Part shown: one piece after another, positions 45,857 to 54,728 of the stretch | Layout: every line of letters starts with the position of its first letter | Position numbering within the stretch: position 1 is the first letter of the stretch | Origin: Methanoculleus taiwanensis | GTDB lineage: Archaea; Halobacteriota; Methanomicrobia; Methanomicrobiales; Methanoculleaceae | Length of the DNA stretch: 64,000 nucleotides | Assembly (NCBI RefSeq): GCF_004102725.1 | Contig: NZ_LHQS01000001.1 | Span: forward strand, 875,806 to 939,805 | Reading direction: 5' to 3' | Position numbers and translations under genes: made by a program | The notes under the pieces: model-generated | What the model saw: the letters and a program-made list of their open reading frames with translations, nothing else | What the model was told of the DNA's origin: nothing | Database searches by the model: none

Positions 45857-46400
45857 AAGGCTCGTTGAATCACTGGAAGCCTCCCCGATGACGAAGCGGG
45901 GAGATTACAACTACTTTATCCACCCGATCACCGACGGTGTCCCGATCTGTGAACCGGCGCTCCTCCGGGAGGTCGGGTGCGCGATGGTGCGGATGCTCGA
46001 TCTCGAAGGGGTCGATAAGATCGTGGTCGCCGAGGCGATGGGGATCCATATCGGGGTCACCCTCTCGCTGATGACCGATCTTCCCCTCGTTATCGTGAGA
46101 AAGCGCCCGTACGGGCTCCCGGGCGAGGTTGCGATCCACCAGACGACCGGCTACTCGAAAGGCGAGCTGTACCTCAACGGGGTCAGTGAGGGCGACCGCG
46201 TCGTGATCGTCGACGACGTCTGCAGCACGGGCGGCACCATGCGTGCCATCCTCAGCGCGCTTGATCAGATCGGTGCCGAGGTTGCGGATATCTGCGTTGT
46301 GATCACGCGGGGCGATGAGGATATCGGTCGGCCGTTCAAGACCCTGGTCAAAGTGGCTGTCTCCGAATCCGGAGTGCGTGTCGTTGATACCTACCGATGA
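45849..46400 (+). CDS. hpt: Hypoxanthine/guanine phosphoribosyltransferase
   Basis: This 183-residue protein salvages purine bases with PRPP to nucleotides. It has the PRPP-binding motif VVIVDDVCSTGGTMRA and the archaeal family features FIHPITDGVPICEP and VVAEAMGIHIGVTLSLM. It overlaps mfnA by 8 bases and dph2 by 23, inside a dense operon. Confidence 0.9.
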   Translation: MLERLVESLEASPMTKRGDYNYFIHPITDGVPICEPALLREVGCAMVRMLDLEGVDKIVVAEAMGIHIGVTLSLMTDLPLVIVRKRPYGLPGEVAIHQTTGYSKGELYLNGVSEGDRVVIVDDVCSTGGTMRAILSALDQIGAEVADICVVITRGDEDIGRPFKTLVKVAVSESGVRVVDTYR

Positions 46401-47331
46401 TCTCATCGTGCGGCTGCGCAGCCGCGGTCTCTCGCGGGTCGCTCTCCAGTTTCCGGCAGGGCTGAAGCGGGAGGCATGGCCGGTCGCCTCGGCGCTCCGC
46501 GAAGCGGGGTTCGAGGTTGTCATCAGCGGCGATCCCTGTTACGGCGCCTGCGATCTCGACCGCGACGCTCTCGCGCTCGCGGAGGTACTGGTGCACTTCG
46601 GGCACGCCCCCGTCGAGGAGAGGGAGAACGTGATCTACGAGACGGTTCGCTCCGTCATCGACGTCGGTGCCCTTGCGGCAGCCCTGCCGCTTCTCTCGGG
46701 ACGATCACTCGGTCTCGTCACCACCGTCCAGCACGTCCACCAGATCGACGAGATGGCGGCGTTTCTCGAGGAGCAGGGGTTCAGAGTCAGCGTGGCGCCG
46801 GGTGACGGGAGAGCGCCCCTCTGCGGCCAGGTGCTCGGGTGCAACTTCCAGGCGGCGCGCTCGACGGGGGCGGAAGAGATCCTCTATGTCGGAACGGGTC
46901 TCTTCCACCCAATCGGTGTGCAGCTCGCGACGAAAGCCCGGGTGATCGCGCTCGATCCCTACACCGGGGCGGCAGAGGAGGTGGATGCCTCCCGTCTGAT
47001 CCGCCGGCGGTTTGCCGTGATGGAGAAAGCCCGCGATGCCGAAAGCATCGGCATCATCGTCAGCACGAAGAGCGGGCAGCAGCGGCTCGACCTTGCCCGG
47101 AGACTCGTCCTGCTCTCCGAGCGTGCCGTTCTCGTCACGATGCGCGAAGTCTGCCCGGACGAACTCTTAAACCTCGGGTTTGACTGCTACGTCAACACCG
47201 CATGCCCACGGCTTGCCTACGACGATCAGGTGCGGTTCCCCGCGCCGGTGCTGAGCCCCGCGGAGTTTGAGATAATCTGCGGCATTCGGAGTTTTGACGA
47301 CTACATCATCGACGAGTTCCTTTCTGCATGA
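46378..47331 (+). CDS. dph2: Diphthamide biosynthesis radical enzyme Dph2
   Basis: This 317-residue enzyme uses an unusual 4Fe-4S/SAM chemistry to put a 3-amino-3-carboxypropyl group on the histidine of elongation factor 2. The three cluster cysteines are visible in GDPCYGACDLD, QVLGCNFQAA and NTACPRLAYDD. The GTG at 46378, with GGAG just before it, is my start (TTG at 46384 is possible); the frame to 46315 runs inside hpt. It overlaps the methyltransferase gene by 4 bases. Confidence 0.93.
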   Translation: MSLIPTDDLIVRLRSRGLSRVALQFPAGLKREAWPVASALREAGFEVVISGDPCYGACDLDRDALALAEVLVHFGHAPVEERENVIYETVRSVIDVGALAAALPLLSGRSLGLVTTVQHVHQIDEMAAFLEEQGFRVSVAPGDGRAPLCGQVLGCNFQAARSTGAEEILYVGTGLFHPIGVQLATKARVIALDPYTGAAEEVDASRLIRRRFAVMEKARDAESIGIIVSTKSGQQRLDLARRLVLLSERAVLVTMREVCPDELLNLGFDCYVNTACPRLAYDDQVRFPAPVLSPAEFEIICGIRSFDDYIIDEFLSA

Positions 47332-47939
47332 ACCTCCGCCAGCTTGAGATGAAACTCGCGCGCCTCGAGGGGTTTGCACGCCCGTCCGCAAGGCTCGAAC
47401 AGTACCAGACGCCTTCCAGCGTCGCGGCGCGCCTCCTTTTTCACGCCTATATGCAGGGCGCTATCGAGGACAAGCGTATCTGCGACCTCGGGTGCGGCAC
47501 CGGGATCCTTGCATGCGGCGCCGCGCTGCTCGGGGCCTCCTCGGTCGTCGGGATCGATATCGATCCGCTTGCCGTCGATCAGGCAGAGAAGAATGCTCGG
47601 GCGATCGGTGCGGAGATCGAGTTCGTCGTCGGCAACGTCGCGAGCCGGGATATCGACTGGACGGCGTTTACCGCCGATACCGTCGTCATGAATCCGCCGT
47701 TCGGGGCGCAGAAGGTGCACGCGGACAGGCCGTTCATCGACCGCAGCCTCGAGCTTGCCGGGGAGGTCTACGGGATATTCAACGCAGGTTCGCGCTCTTT
47801 TGTGGAGGCGTATACCGAAGGGCGCGCCGCGATCGACGAGGTGATCTCGTGCACCTTCCCGATACCCCGCACGTTTGCCCATCACCGGAAAGAGCGAGCA
47901 GATATCACCGTCGAGGTCATACACTTCCACCGTATCTGA
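47328..47939 (+). CDS. METTL5-like N6-adenine RNA methyltransferase
   Basis: This 203-residue protein has SAM motif I in RICDLGCGTGILACGA and the catalytic NPPF in VVMNPPFGAQ, as in the archaeal/eukaryotic METTL5 family that methylates an adenosine in small-subunit rRNA. The N-terminal KLARLEGFARPSARLEQYQT matches that family. It follows dph2 with a 4-base overlap; both act on the translation machinery. Confidence 0.9.
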   Translation: MNLRQLEMKLARLEGFARPSARLEQYQTPSSVAARLLFHAYMQGAIEDKRICDLGCGTGILACGAALLGASSVVGIDIDPLAVDQAEKNARAIGAEIEFVVGNVASRDIDWTAFTADTVVMNPPFGAQKVHADRPFIDRSLELAGEVYGIFNAGSRSFVEAYTEGRAAIDEVISCTFPIPRTFAHHRKERADITVEVIHFHRI

Positions 47940-47943
47940 TACC

Positions 47944-49116
47944 GTGACATCAAAGGCGAAATCTGTCTGGGGGCTTTCTGCGGCTCATCTGGTGACCGAT
48001 CTCTACTCCCCCGTTCTCCCGGCGATCATGCCGCTCCTCATAGCACAGGAGGGCTACACCTACCTCCTGGCAGGCCTGATCATAACGGTCTACAACCTCA
48101 CCTCCTCGCTCGCCCAGCCTCTCGTCGGGTGGGCATACGATACGAAGGGGCTCTCCGTTCACGTCAGCATAAGTGTCCTCTTAAGTGCGGTCTTTATCTC
48201 CATCATCGGGCTCGTCACCGACTATACTCTCGTCCTCGTCTGCGCCGCAATTGCTGCGCTCGGGCATGCCTTCTTCCACCCGAGCGCTCTTGGAGCGGTC
48301 AGCAGGTTGACGCAGGATGCGAGCAGGGGCAGGATCACCTCGTACTTCGTCGTCGGGGGGAATCTCGGGTTCGCCATCGGGCCTATCTGCGCCGGAGCGG
48401 TCGTCGCGCTCCTGGGTCTGCCCGGGCTCGTGGTTCTCGTCATTCCCGGTCTCGTGATGGCCCTCGTCCTCCGTGCGATCCTCCCCGCTCCCCGGCCGCA
48501 GGCGCGGCACACCGTCTCAGCCGCGCCCCGCGGAGAGGCGGTCCCTCTCCGGCCGATCGCTATTCTGGTGATAGCATCCGCGCTCCGGGCATGGGCGATA
48601 TTCGCCTCCGTTGCATACCTGCCGACGTTCCTCACCGTGCGCGGCATCGATCTCGTGACGGCGAACCTCCTGGTATCCGGGATGCTCGTCGCAGGAGTGA
48701 TCGGCCAGGTCGTGGGAGGCACGCTCTCCGACCGCTACGGGCGCAAAGAGTACACGCTCCTCGGCCTCGTCGTTGCGATACCGCTCTTTTATCTCTTCCT
48801 CACGACCGGAGAGTGGATCTCGCTCGTCATCCTGATGATCTTCGGGTTCACGCTCTGGTCGACGTTTTCGGTGACCATTGCGATGGCGCACGAACTGATG
48901 CCGAGAAACGTCGGCGTGATCTCCGGCCTGATGCTCGGGCTTGCGGTCGGCGCCGGCGGGATGGGCGTTGCTGTGACGGGGTATATCGCCGATACCTTCT
49001 CGCTTGAGGCCGCGCTCATGACGATACCCCTGCCGGTCATCGCGGCGATTCTGCTCTTCTCCGTGGTTCCGTACCCCTGGAAGAGTCTTGCACGCTCCTT
49101 TCCCGTTCATCGGTAA
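47944..49116 (+). CDS. MFS transporter (fosmidomycin-resistance-like)
   Basis: This 390-residue membrane protein has twelve probable helices and the MFS loop motif GGTLSDRYGRKEY between helices of the second half. The overall pattern (HLVTDLYSPVLPAIMPLL at the start) resembles the fosmidomycin-resistance branch of exporters. The GTG at 47944, four bases after the preceding stop, is the start. It ends the long operon that begins with ppsA. Confidence 0.88.
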   Translation: MTSKAKSVWGLSAAHLVTDLYSPVLPAIMPLLIAQEGYTYLLAGLIITVYNLTSSLAQPLVGWAYDTKGLSVHVSISVLLSAVFISIIGLVTDYTLVLVCAAIAALGHAFFHPSALGAVSRLTQDASRGRITSYFVVGGNLGFAIGPICAGAVVALLGLPGLVVLVIPGLVMALVLRAILPAPRPQARHTVSAAPRGEAVPLRPIAILVIASALRAWAIFASVAYLPTFLTVRGIDLVTANLLVSGMLVAGVIGQVVGGTLSDRYGRKEYTLLGLVVAIPLFYLFLTTGEWISLVILMIFGFTLWSTFSVTIAMAHELMPRNVGVISGLMLGLAVGAGGMGVAVTGYIADTFSLEAALMTIPLPVIAAILLFSVVPYPWKSLARSFPVHR

Positions 49117-49168
49117 CCGGAGCGGCAGACGTATTCCTTAAGTACAGGAACGGCCGAAGAGGAGCACG

Positions 49169-50815
49169 ATGGTTACCCGGTTCCAGCGGTATGGCCAGAT
49201 CGCCGACGTCCTGATCAAGTACGGGTTCGGCATCCTCGTCGAGGAGGTCTTTCCCGGCTCGGAACGGCTCCGGGCGTTTAAACGGCGGGGGCAGAAGGAA
49301 GAACTTCCGGCATACGTGCGTGTCCGCCTTGCCATCGAAGAACTCGGGCCTACGTTCATCAAGTTCGGCCAGATCATGAGCACCCGGCGGGAACTGCTTC
49401 CGCCCGAACTGATCGTGGAACTGCAAAAACTGCAGGATCAGGTCGCTCCCCTGCCGTATGATGAGGTAAAACCGGTTATCGAGGATTACTGCCCCGTTTT
49501 CGGTGACTGTTTTGACCTCATCGAGGAGGAACCCTTCGCCGCCGCCTCGCTTTCACAGGTGCACCGCGCCGTGCTGAAAGACGGATCCGTTGTCGCACTC
49601 AAGGTGCAGCGCCCCGGGATCGTCGACCTCATCGAGACGGATCTCTTAATCCTCCAGTCACTCGCCGAACGGGTCGAGAGCATGTACCCCGATCTCCGGG
49701 TCTACAATCCCCGGGGTATGGTCGATGAGTTTGCCGTGCAGATCCGGCGGGAACTTGACTTCACCCAGGACGGGAAGAACGCAGAAAGGATCGGCCGCAA
49801 TATGCGGGAGGTTCGCGGTGTTCGTGCTCCGAAGATTTACTGGCAGTATACCGGCACCCGCCTGCTCACCATGGAGTACGTGGAAGGTGTCCGGATCGAT
49901 GACCTCCCGGCCCTCCGGGAGATGGGTCTGCTCCCGCGAGAGATTGCCGAGCGGGGCTTCTCCGCCTACATAAAGCAGATATTCATCGACGGCTTCTTCC
50001 ACGGCGACCCGCACCCGGGTAACCTTCTGGTGACGGAGAAAGGGTTTATCGTTTTCCTTGATTTCGGGATCGTCGGCGTCCTGCGGCCCGAGAAGAAACG
50101 GCGCCTCATCAATCTCCTTCTTGCCATCGTCAACTCCGACGTCGATCGGACCATGGACGCGCTGCACGACCTCGGCATCACCATCAAACCTGAAGATGTC
50201 GACAGCGTCAAGGACGAACTCTACGTCGTGCTCATCGATTACCGGGACGCTCAGCTCGGGCAGTTCAATTTCGGGATGGCGTTGATCGGCCTGACCGACA
50301 CCCTTCGCAGGTACCGGATCCGCGTTCCGCCGGCGTTCATGCTGATGACGAAGGTGATCATCATGGTGCTCGATGTCGGCACGGAGCTTGATCCGACGTT
50401 CAACTTCGATCGAAACATTCGGCCTCATCTCACTGCGATTGCAGCCCGGGAGAGGTTCTCGCCGGAGAAACTGCTCGATGTCGGGCATGTGATAAACGAT
50501 GCCATCGATAGCCTTGTCCGGCTCCCCCGCTCCTTCGCCGAGACGTTGCAGAACGTCACCGAGGGCTCGATCACGCTCGAGATGGAGAAGAGCACCATCG
50601 ACCGGGTAGAGCAGATGCTCGATCACGTGACCGACAAGATCCTGGTCGGTTTTATCGTCGCCGCTATCGTCGTTGGTTCGTCGCTCGTCCTCCAGGTCTC
50701 GGACGTCACCCTGCCGGACTACATAACGTGGATCGCCATTCTCGGGTATGCAGTCGCGGTGGTGGTCGGGTTCTACGCGATCTACCACGCTATCGTGTAC
50801 GGGCGCGGAACCTGA
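49169..50815 (+). CDS. UbiB/ABC1 (AarF)-family atypical kinase
   Basis: This 548-residue protein has the UbiB-specific KxGQ motif in PTFIKFGQIMSTRREL, the alanine-rich nucleotide loop AAASLSQVHRA, lysine in VALKVQRPG, the catalytic HGDPHPGNLL and metal-binding LDFGIVG, and two C-terminal membrane helices. In bacteria and mitochondria the family supports ubiquinone synthesis; methanogens lack ubiquinone, so the role here is open and may concern another prenyl lipid such as methanophenazine-like or membrane lipids. Confidence 0.9.
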   Translation: MVTRFQRYGQIADVLIKYGFGILVEEVFPGSERLRAFKRRGQKEELPAYVRVRLAIEELGPTFIKFGQIMSTRRELLPPELIVELQKLQDQVAPLPYDEVKPVIEDYCPVFGDCFDLIEEEPFAAASLSQVHRAVLKDGSVVALKVQRPGIVDLIETDLLILQSLAERVESMYPDLRVYNPRGMVDEFAVQIRRELDFTQDGKNAERIGRNMREVRGVRAPKIYWQYTGTRLLTMEYVEGVRIDDLPALREMGLLPREIAERGFSAYIKQIFIDGFFHGDPHPGNLLVTEKGFIVFLDFGIVGVLRPEKKRRLINLLLAIVNSDVDRTMDALHDLGITIKPEDVDSVKDELYVVLIDYRDAQLGQFNFGMALIGLTDTLRRYRIRVPPAFMLMTKVIIMVLDVGTELDPTFNFDRNIRPHLTAIAARERFSPEKLLDVGHVINDAIDSLVRLPRSFAETLQNVTEGSITLEMEKSTIDRVEQMLDHVTDKILVGFIVAAIVVGSSLVLQVSDVTLPDYITWIAILGYAVAVVVGFYAIYHAIVYGRGT

Positions 50816-50878
50816 CCGCGCCCTGTCTGAAGAAGAAGGGAGAAGAGAGGGCTTCTCGATGGGCTACCGGGGCGGCCG

Positions 50879-51163
50879 TCACTCGGCCTTCTTCTTAAAG
50901 TAGAGGTTGCAGTGGCATCTGCCCGCCTCTTCGATCTCCTGGTCGTGGTAGATACAGGGGCAGATAATGATCTTGTCCTTCTCGGGCTCTCCGCTCCGGA
51001 GGCGGCAGGGACAGTACTGCTCGCCGAACCGTTCCTTGTTCCGTGCCAGCCCCCGAAGGACTGTGTTCAGCTGCTTCTCATTGGGATTGAGTACCCATCC
51101 CCGTTCCTTCGCGTATCGTTTCGCCCAGACCCGCATCTCTTCAATCGATTCTTCTTCTGTCAT
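50879..51163 (-). CDS. Ferredoxin:thioredoxin reductase catalytic subunit
   Basis: This 94-residue protein has the catalytic cysteine pattern CPCR then ICPCIYH then RCHCNLYF, the CPC-CPC-CHC signature of FTR beta that binds a 4Fe-4S cluster beside a redox disulfide. It passes ferredoxin electrons to thioredoxin-type proteins. No alpha subunit or thioredoxin gene is adjacent, typical of methanogens. It lies 30 bases after purQ and probably ends the pur transcript. Confidence 0.93.
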   Translation of the reverse strand: MTEEESIEEMRVWAKRYAKERGWVLNPNEKQLNTVLRGLARNKERFGEQYCPCRLRSGEPEKDKIIICPCIYHDQEIEEAGRCHCNLYFKKKAE

Positions 51164-51193
51164 AGTCTGCTCCTTGTATCGGGTATTGAGATA

Positions 51194-51895
51194 TTATTTC
51201 TGTTGTTCGACGTGTGCGATCATCGAGGTGAAGATCCTGATGCCGGCGTCGGATCCGAGCGCCGACTCCGATGCCCGCTCGGGGTGAGGCATCATGACCA
51301 TCACGTTGCACATATCGCCGCCGAGAACCCCGGTGATATTCTCCGTCGAGCCGTTTGGGTTGCTCTCCGGCGTCACAGCGCCGTTCTCGTCGCAGAAACG
51401 GAACGCGATACGATCTTCCCGGTTCAGCCGGTCGACCACGTCGGGCGCGGCCACATACCGCCCTTCCTTGTGAGCGATGGGAACCCGGATGACATCGCCT
51501 TTCCGGTAGCCCGCAGTAAACGGCGAGGTGTCGTTCTCGACCCTGAGGTAGACGTGGCGCGAGATGAACTTCGGGTAGGCGTTGAGGGTGAATGTCCCCG
51601 GGATCAGTCCCGCTTCCGAACCGATCTGTGCCCCGTTGCAGATGCCGAGGATGAGCCGCCCCTCACGGGCATGCCGGAGAATGTCCTGCATGACCGGTGT
51701 TCGTGCGGCGATCGCTCCTGCCCGGAGATAATCTCCGTACGAGAACCCGCCGGGAAGAACGATTCCGTCATAGTTCCGCTGCAGTCCGTCCTTGTACCAG
51801 ACGAGATCGGTATCGACGCCGCAGACCTCTTCGAGGACGTAGAGCGTATCCCGATCGCAGTTGCTCCCGCCGAACTGGACGACCGCAAACCTCAT
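51194..51895 (-). CDS. purQ: FGAM synthetase glutaminase subunit PurQ
   Basis: This 233-residue class I glutamine amidotransferase supplies ammonia for formylglycinamidine ribonucleotide synthesis. Its catalytic cysteine is in LILGICNGAQIGSEAG and the His-Glu pair in MPHPERASE. It overlaps purS by 4 bases. purL is not in the window. Confidence 0.95.
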   Translation of the reverse strand: MRFAVVQFGGSNCDRDTLYVLEEVCGVDTDLVWYKDGLQRNYDGIVLPGGFSYGDYLRAGAIAARTPVMQDILRHAREGRLILGICNGAQIGSEAGLIPGTFTLNAYPKFISRHVYLRVENDTSPFTAGYRKGDVIRVPIAHKEGRYVAAPDVVDRLNREDRIAFRFCDENGAVTPESNPNGSTENITGVLGGDMCNVMVMMPHPERASESALGSDAGIRIFTSMIAHVEQQK

Positions 51896-52137
51896 TCTGC
51901 GACCTCAACAGTGTAGTGGTGGATGACGGGGTTTGCGAGCAGGCGTTCGCACATCTTCTCCGCCTCCGCTGCTGCATCTTCGGCGCTCGGTGCGTCCAGC
52001 GTGAGCCGGAAGAGCCGTGCAGTCCGGAGCGCCTCGGTCTCGAAACCGAGATTGGCGAGGGCGTGCCGTATCGCACGCGCCTCGGGGTCGAGCATTCCTT
52101 CTTTCAGTGCAATGGTTATGGTTACATCATACTTCAT
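51892..52137 (-). CDS. purS: FGAM synthetase subunit PurS
   Basis: This 81-residue protein has the PurS pattern of KYDVTITIALKEGMLDPEA, followed by RAIRHALANLGFE. It bridges PurQ and PurL in the FGAM synthetase complex. It lies 19 bases after purC and overlaps purQ by 4 bases. Confidence 0.93.
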   Translation of the reverse strand: MKYDVTITIALKEGMLDPEARAIRHALANLGFETEALRTARLFRLTLDAPSAEDAAAEAEKMCERLLANPVIHHYTVEVAE

Positions 52138-52156
52138 GGCAGTCTTCCTCCGGTGA

Positions 52157-52861
52157 TCAGGAGATAATACGCTTCGCCACCTTTGCGTATTCGGTCATAA
52201 CGTCTCCTTTGTTGAACCGGTATACGTCTTTGTCCATCGACTGACGGGTTTCCTTGTCCCAGAGCCGCATTGAGTCCATGCTGATCTCGTCGCCGAGGTG
52301 GATGGTGCCGTCGCGGCGCCCGAACTCCATTTTGAAGTCGACAAGGATGATGCCGCGTGCGTCGAGGTGGTCTTTGAGCAGTTCGTTGATGGCCAGTGCG
52401 TTTGCCTTGATCTGGTCGAGTTCCTCGCGGGTCGTGAGCCGGAGTGCCAGGATCAGGTCGTCGTTGAGCATCGGGTCGTGCCGGGAGTCGTCTTTGTAGT
52501 CGATCACGATCACGGGCGGATCGAGGGGCGCTCCCTCGGTGAAGGGGTAGCGCCGCACGATGGAACCGGCCGCAACGTTCCGGACGATGACTTCGAGCGG
52601 GATCATCGTTAGATCCCTGACAGCCATCGTGATCGGATCGATCATGCCGAGGAAGTGGGTCTTTATCCCGCGCTCCTCGAGGTACCGGAAGAAGAATGCG
52701 GAGACTTCGGTGTTGTACCCGCCTTTTCCCCCGAGTACGTCTTTCTTCTCGCCGTCAAACGCCGTGATGTCGTCCCGGAACCGCATGATCAGGGTGCCCT
52801 GTTCATCCGACCGGTAGACGGATTTTGCCTTGCCCTGATACAGAAGGTCAAGTTGCTTCAT
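52157..52861 (-). CDS. purC: SAICAR synthetase PurC
   Basis: This 234-residue ATP-grasp-like enzyme joins aspartate to CAIR in purine synthesis. Features are LLYQGKAKSVY, DDITAFDGEKKD, EVIVRNVAAGS and VDFKMEFGRRDG. It is the first gene of purC-purS-purQ. Confidence 0.95.
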   Translation of the reverse strand: MKQLDLLYQGKAKSVYRSDEQGTLIMRFRDDITAFDGEKKDVLGGKGGYNTEVSAFFFRYLEERGIKTHFLGMIDPITMAVRDLTMIPLEVIVRNVAAGSIVRRYPFTEGAPLDPPVIVIDYKDDSRHDPMLNDDLILALRLTTREELDQIKANALAINELLKDHLDARGIILVDFKMEFGRRDGTIHLGDEISMDSMRLWDKETRQSMDKDVYRFNKGDVMTEYAKVAKRIIS

Positions 52862-52905
52862 AGCCGGATCTCTCCTCTCTCTATAGGCCTTCTTATAGAA
52901 TGATA

Positions 52906-53901
52906 TTATGGTTCGCCGCCACTTCCGACGGCATCAAGACGGGCACAAAGCTCGTCCACGAGCGGCTTGAGCGCCGGGGACACCCACCCTTTCTTGATGA
53001 ACCGGGGGTAGATGCAGAGGCGCTCTTTCAGGACTGCGTCACCCGCGACCCGGCGGAGTTCGTCCATCTCCGGCCAGGGATGCTCCGGGTTGACGTAGTC
53101 GATGGTGAGGGGGGATACCCCGCCGAGGTCGTTCACGCCGCAGTCGATGAGGCGTGCGGCGTCGGCGAGGTTCGGGGGGATCTGCACCGCCACCTCCGGC
53201 GGGAGGATCTCCCGTGCAAGCGCGATGGTGGTGCAGAGTTCCTCGCTGCCCGGTACGCGGGCATGCTCCATCGGCGTCCCGACTTTCGGGCAGAAGTTCT
53301 GGACGATGACCTCCTGGATATGGTCGTAACGCCGGTGGAGGTCGCGGATCACCCGGAGCGACTCTTCACGGTCGTCTTCGGTCTCGCCGATCCCGATGAG
53401 GATGCCGGTGGTGAACGGTATCCGGAGTTTTCCTGCATTCTCCATCATCTCGATCCGCACCGCCGGTTCTTTTCCGGGCGATGCGGCATGCGCCGGAACG
53501 TCGGCCGTCGTCTCGAGCATCAGACCCATGCTGGCGTTGACCTCACGGAGCCGCTCGAGTTCCGCGTATGACAGGATCCCGGCGTTGGTATGCGGCAGCA
53601 GGCCTGCATCGATGCTCGCCCTGCAGAGGTCGTAGCAGTAGTCGAGGATATCGGCGTACCCGAGGAGCGCGAGCCGTTCGGAGAACCCCGGGACTTTTCC
53701 CGGGCGCTCCCCAAACGTGAAGAGCGCCTCCGTGCATCCGAGGGCGGCCCCCCGCTCCAGGGTGGCGAGGACGTCGGCAGGCGGCATGATGCATCCATCC
53801 CCGACCGGGGTCTGGAAGCAGCAGTAACTGCAACGGTTGAAGCAGACGCTCGTTAAGGGGAGGAACACGTTCTTTGAGAAGGTGATCTGCCGGCGGTGCA
53901 T
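52906..53901 (-). CDS. cofG: FO synthase subunit 1 CofG (radical SAM)
   Basis: This 331-residue enzyme is one half of 7,8-didemethyl-8-hydroxy-5-deazariboflavin synthase, the core step of F420 synthesis. The cluster cysteines are CFNRCSYC (C20, C24, C27); GILIGIGETEDDREESL and GVNDLGGVSPLTIDYV match the family. The frame runs up to 54087, but homology begins at the ATG at 53901. The partner cofH is not adjacent. It is divergent from cofC. Confidence 0.93.
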   Translation of the reverse strand: MHRRQITFSKNVFLPLTSVCFNRCSYCCFQTPVGDGCIMPPADVLATLERGAALGCTEALFTFGERPGKVPGFSERLALLGYADILDYCYDLCRASIDAGLLPHTNAGILSYAELERLREVNASMGLMLETTADVPAHAASPGKEPAVRIEMMENAGKLRIPFTTGILIGIGETEDDREESLRVIRDLHRRYDHIQEVIVQNFCPKVGTPMEHARVPGSEELCTTIALAREILPPEVAVQIPPNLADAARLIDCGVNDLGGVSPLTIDYVNPEHPWPEMDELRRVAGDAVLKERLCIYPRFIKKGWVSPALKPLVDELCARLDAVGSGGEP

Positions 53902-54086
53902 GGTAGTACTTCGGCACAGTTCCTCTTCAACTTTCGGACAGGCGGAACGACGCTCTTTGCCGCCTGTCCCCGCGTCCTTCGCAGATGCCGGTCGGCCTGG
54001 AAACAGGCGGATTCGTTTCTGCATCTCCGGTGCCGGAGCCATATGGAACGATGCCTTTTTGTCGGTAACCGGACAACCGGATTTCA

Positions 54087-54728
54087 ATGTATTTTCATGC
54101 TCTCATCCCCTTCAAGCCGGTTAACCCAAAGACCCGGCTTTCCTGCGTTCTCAGTCAGGAGGAACGCGAGGCGTTTGCACGAGCGATGCTCGACGACGTC
54201 ATCGCCGCCGTGCTGAAGTCCGGGTGCAGCGCGACGCTCCTCTGTACGAGTGCCTTCGAGCGTGGCGATGCTCTGGTCGCCGTTCGCAAAGAGCCGCTTA
54301 ACGAGGCAATCAACTGGGCGCTCGCCCAGTTCCACTGCCCGGCACTCATCATCATGGCCGATCTCCCGCTCGTGCGGGCAGGCGACATCCAGCGCCTCGT
54401 CTCGACCGGGAAGGATATGGCCATCGTACCGGGGCGGGGCGGGGGCACGAATGCGATCTTCTTAAAGAAACCCCGCTGCTTCCGCGCCGACTTCTACGGG
54501 GCGAGTTTCCTCGATCATATGCGGATCGCTGAGGAATGCGGGTTTACCGTGGATGTCATCGACTCGTTCCGGATGTCGACGGATATGGATGAACAGGAGG
54601 ATCTCGTTGAGATTCTCATCCACGGAAAAGGGAAGAGCAGGGAGTATCTAGAGGGGCTTGGTTTTTCCCTCTCGATCGAGAAGGGCAGGGTTAGCGTGAA
54701 GCGCAGTCCCCATGAAGAGGCACTCTGA
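54087..54728 (+). CDS. cofC: 2-phospho-L-lactate guanylyltransferase CofC
   Basis: This 213-residue nucleotidyltransferase activates 2-phospholactate (or phosphoenolpyruvate) with GTP for F420. Features are ALIPFKPVNPKTRLS, IIMADLPLVRAGDI and VPGRGGGTNAIFLK. Its 3' end overlaps the convergent cofE by 81 bases, so the two F420 genes share coding DNA. Confidence 0.93.
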   Translation: MYFHALIPFKPVNPKTRLSCVLSQEEREAFARAMLDDVIAAVLKSGCSATLLCTSAFERGDALVAVRKEPLNEAINWALAQFHCPALIIMADLPLVRAGDIQRLVSTGKDMAIVPGRGGGTNAIFLKKPRCFRADFYGASFLDHMRIAEECGFTVDVIDSFRMSTDMDEQEDLVEILIHGKGKSREYLEGLGFSLSIEKGRVSVKRSPHEEAL

